In this document: in pieces, positions 6,498-7,916 of the stretch
Position numbering within the stretch: position 1 is the stretch's first letter
How the letters are laid out: every line of letters starts with the position of its first letter
Assembly (NCBI GenBank): GCA_017613855.1
Contig: JAGACY010000216.1
Location: forward strand, 1 to 7,916
Source of the DNA: Pseudomonadota bacterium
GTDB lineage: Bacteria > Myxococcota > Bradymonadia > UBA4248
Direction of reading: 5' to 3'
Length of the DNA stretch: 7,916 nucleotides
The notes under the pieces: generated by a model
The model's database searches: none
What the model was told of the DNA's origin: nothing
What the model saw: the letters and a program-made list of their open reading frames with translations, nothing else
Translations under genes and position numbers: made by a program

Positions 6498-7366
6498 CGA
6501 CCATTCTTACGATTGGCAATTTTGACGGCCTGCATCTCGGGCATCGTGAGCTCATTTCAACGACCATACAATTGGCAAGAAGCTGGGATGCACGCGCGGT
6601 TGCCATCACATTTACGCCGCATCCAAAACAATATTTCAGGCAGACGGATCATTTCTTTATTTATCCCGAAAATATCAAGGAACAGATTCTCGATTCGCTT
6701 GGGCTCGATGAAGTGATTTATTTGCCTTTCGGGGATATTTGTTCGCTGACACCCAGTGAGTTCTTTAATGATATTCTGATGCCGCTTGCGCCTGAAGCGA
6801 TCGTTTTGGGAACCAATTTTACATTTGGTGCGCATCGGGCAGGAAATATCGAACTGTTGCGCCGATTCTGCGCCGATCAGAATGTTGCGCTGCATTCCCT
6901 GCCCATGGCATTGTGGCAGGGAGAAAAGGTCAGTTCTTCGCGCATTCGCGCGGCCATTCAGAGCGGACATGTCGGGGATGCGGCTCAGATGCTTGCGGCC
7001 CCCTATACGCTTTATGGCGTGGTTGAACATGGGGCTGCGCGGGGAAGAGAACTCGGTTTCCCGACTGCCAATATACATACACCCCAGCAGGTTATGCCTA
7101 AAAATGGGGTCTATGCGACGCATGTGCAAATCGATGGCGCACCACAATCATTGAAGGCTGTGACTGCAATTACACAGACTCCCACGTTCGGTGCTGTCAA
7201 AACCGTTGTAGAATCGCATATACTTGGGTTTGATGCCGATATTTACAACCGTCAGTTGGCTGTTCATTTTGATCGTTTTATTCGTGATGAAATGACATTC
7301 AATTCGCGTGAGGAACTTGTCGCACAGATGCGGCGGGATTTGCTGGCATGCGATAGTAATCTTTAA
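6494..7366 (+). CDS. ribF: Bifunctional riboflavin kinase / FMN adenylyltransferase (FAD synthetase)
   Basis: RibF makes FMN from riboflavin and ATP, then FAD from FMN and ATP, in the cytoplasm. The N-terminal adenylyltransferase domain shows GNFDGLHLGH (8-17, the HxGH nucleotidyltransferase signature), TFTPHP (39-44), GTNFTFG (106-112, with Asn where many homologues have Asp) and SSSRIR (147-152). The C-terminal kinase domain shows GRELGFPTANI (184-194, ATP/flavin-binding loop), GVYA (205-208), PTF (230-232), the VVESHILGF stretch with the likely catalytic Glu240, and the family's closing RDEMTFNS-x-EEL-x(6)-D segment (264-282). At 290 residues it is a little shorter than the usual 300-315, because it begins directly at the first beta strand. 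The ATG overlaps the stop of the upstream beta-barrel gene in ATGA, which implies translational coupling; no separate ribosome site is obvious. All key motifs are present, so activity is expected. Confidence 0.96.
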   Translation: MTTILTIGNFDGLHLGHRELISTTIQLARSWDARAVAITFTPHPKQYFRQTDHFFIYPENIKEQILDSLGLDEVIYLPFGDICSLTPSEFFNDILMPLAPEAIVLGTNFTFGAHRAGNIELLRRFCADQNVALHSLPMALWQGEKVSSSRIRAAIQSGHVGDAAQMLAAPYTLYGVVEHGAARGRELGFPTANIHTPQQVMPKNGVYATHVQIDGAPQSLKAVTAITQTPTFGAVKTVVESHILGFDADIYNRQLAVHFDRFIRDEMTFNSREELVAQMRRDLLACDSNL

Positions 7367-7599
7367 ACAGTACACATTCGAAAGCTGTTTAATCGCATTA
7401 CCTTGAATGAATGATCGTACGGGGTGTTCCCCCGGAAATCAGGATGGATTCTTCATCTGGAATAAATAGGGGAATAATGTATACAAAATGAACTAAAATT
7501 GTACATTTTGATACATGGTTCGTATGGATCAAACAAATAAACGGCGTTATGATAAATCGGTTTTACAGAATGGGCTGTAACCTCATAAAAAAGAGTAAA
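7367..7599. other. Gene-less spacer between ribF and the exported helical-repeat protein
   Basis: TTAAACAG/CTGTTTAA (7363-7370/7385-7392) spans the ribF stop and could be a weak 3' hairpin, but no T-run follows. CGGGG/CCCCG (7420-7424/7430-7434) is a second small stem. A purine-rich AGGGG followed by ATG at 7477 opens only a four-codon frame (ATG-TAT-ACA-AAA-TGA). An AT-rich inverted repeat lies at 7478-7515. A TATGAT at 7548-7553 could be a -10 for the next gene but has no convincing -35. No RNA gene family was recognised. Confidence 0.4.
7478..7515. repeat. AT-rich inverted repeat, possible operator
   Basis: TGTATACAAAATG (7478-7490) is nearly the reverse complement of CATTTTGATACA (7504-7515), differing by a single extra A, with a 13-nt spacer. 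The low GC content makes a terminator unlikely. Its place about 85-120 nt before the next start codon fits a protein-binding site. The binding factor is unknown. Confidence 0.4.
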
Positions 7600-7916
7600 A
7601 TGTCGATTAAATTCAACTACTTATTCGCTGCTGTGGTCGGTCTGGCCAGTTTTGTTCCTGCCACTGCCTTTGCAGAGCATTGCGATGGTCTGGAAAAGAA
7701 TGCATCCTGGCAGGCTGGTATGGCTAACCTCATTTCACAGTTGGAAAAAGAAGATTACGATGCGGCCATCGAGACGGCAAAACCGCTCTTTGCCATCTGT
7801 TCAACCATGCCATCACTCAACTATTATACGGCGATGGCGATGCAGAAGAAGGACCCGCAGCGCGCTTTGCTCTATTTGCAGGAGGCAGCCAAGCGCACGA
7901 GCCAGTTTACGACGAC
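7600..7916 (+). CDS. Exported helical-repeat (TPR-like) protein, N-terminal part only
   Basis: 105 codons are visible before the right edge. Residues 1-25 form a signal peptide (MSIK, hydrophobic core 8-20, AFA cleavage before Glu26), placing the protein in the periplasm or outside the cell. The rest is mostly alpha-helical, with a pattern such as LEKEDYDAAIETAKPLF followed by YYTAMAMQKKDPQRALLYLQEAAK, the paired-helix look of tetratricopeptide repeats (about 38-66 and 73-99). Cys28 and Cys67 may form a disulfide. I chose the ATG at 7600 because it gives a compact signal peptide and has a weak AAGAG purine stretch just upstream (7591-7595). An in-frame ATG at 7570 would add ten residues (MGCNLIKKSK) and still leave a usable signal peptide. 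TPR proteins usually scaffold protein complexes; nothing more specific can be said from this fragment. Confidence 0.8.
   Translation, partial: MSIKFNYLFAAVVGLASFVPATAFAEHCDGLEKNASWQAGMANLISQLEKEDYDAAIETAKPLFAICSTMPSLNYYTAMAMQKKDPQRALLYLQEAAKRTSQFTT

Noticed and set aside
6557..7147. A 196-codon minus-strand frame
   Set aside because: It is the antisense shadow of ribF, which has every expected motif.

Overview
The window looks like a piece of a Gram-negative, delta-proteobacterial-grade chromosome, most likely Myxococcota or Bradymonadota-like. Three things suggest this: two adjacent genes for very cysteine-rich predicted lipoproteins; GCE-type Cys repeats (DC-D/N-x-NGCE followed by CG-x-C) of the kind common in secreted proteins of those phyla; and an outer-membrane beta-barrel protein with a classical signal peptide. 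The taxon is an inference from protein style and is not proven by any marker here. No phage, transposase or CRISPR signature was seen.

Layout. The left half is on the minus strand. A 1159-residue Cys-rich lipoprotein gene (1614-5093) is followed, after a 330-nt gap full of inverted repeats, by a second Cys-rich lipoprotein gene (start at 1283) that runs off the left edge. The large gene has a good sigma70-type promoter on the minus strand (5180-5151). The right half is on the plus strand. It holds a hairpin-rich zone with a plus-strand intrinsic terminator; a promoter and an elongator-type tRNA-Met(CAU) with its own terminator; a long compound palindrome; and an outer-membrane beta-barrel gene that overlaps ribF (bifunctional riboflavin kinase/FAD synthetase) by the ATGA tetranucleotide. 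A 233-nt gap containing an inverted repeat follows, then the start of an exported, helical-repeat-like protein cut by the right edge.

How the parts fit. Only ribF and the tRNA have firm functions. The two lipoproteins probably form a surface-protein locus but use different cysteine repeat families. The large protein combines at least two recurring cysteine modules (C-x4-W-x-C, and C-x5-C-x-C-x4-C-x5-C-x4-C) with two Cys-poor segments that I do not recognise. It is the most novel item in the window. The beta-barrel gene and ribF appear translationally coupled, but no functional link is evident. Both window edges cut genes, so the neighbourhoods are incomplete.
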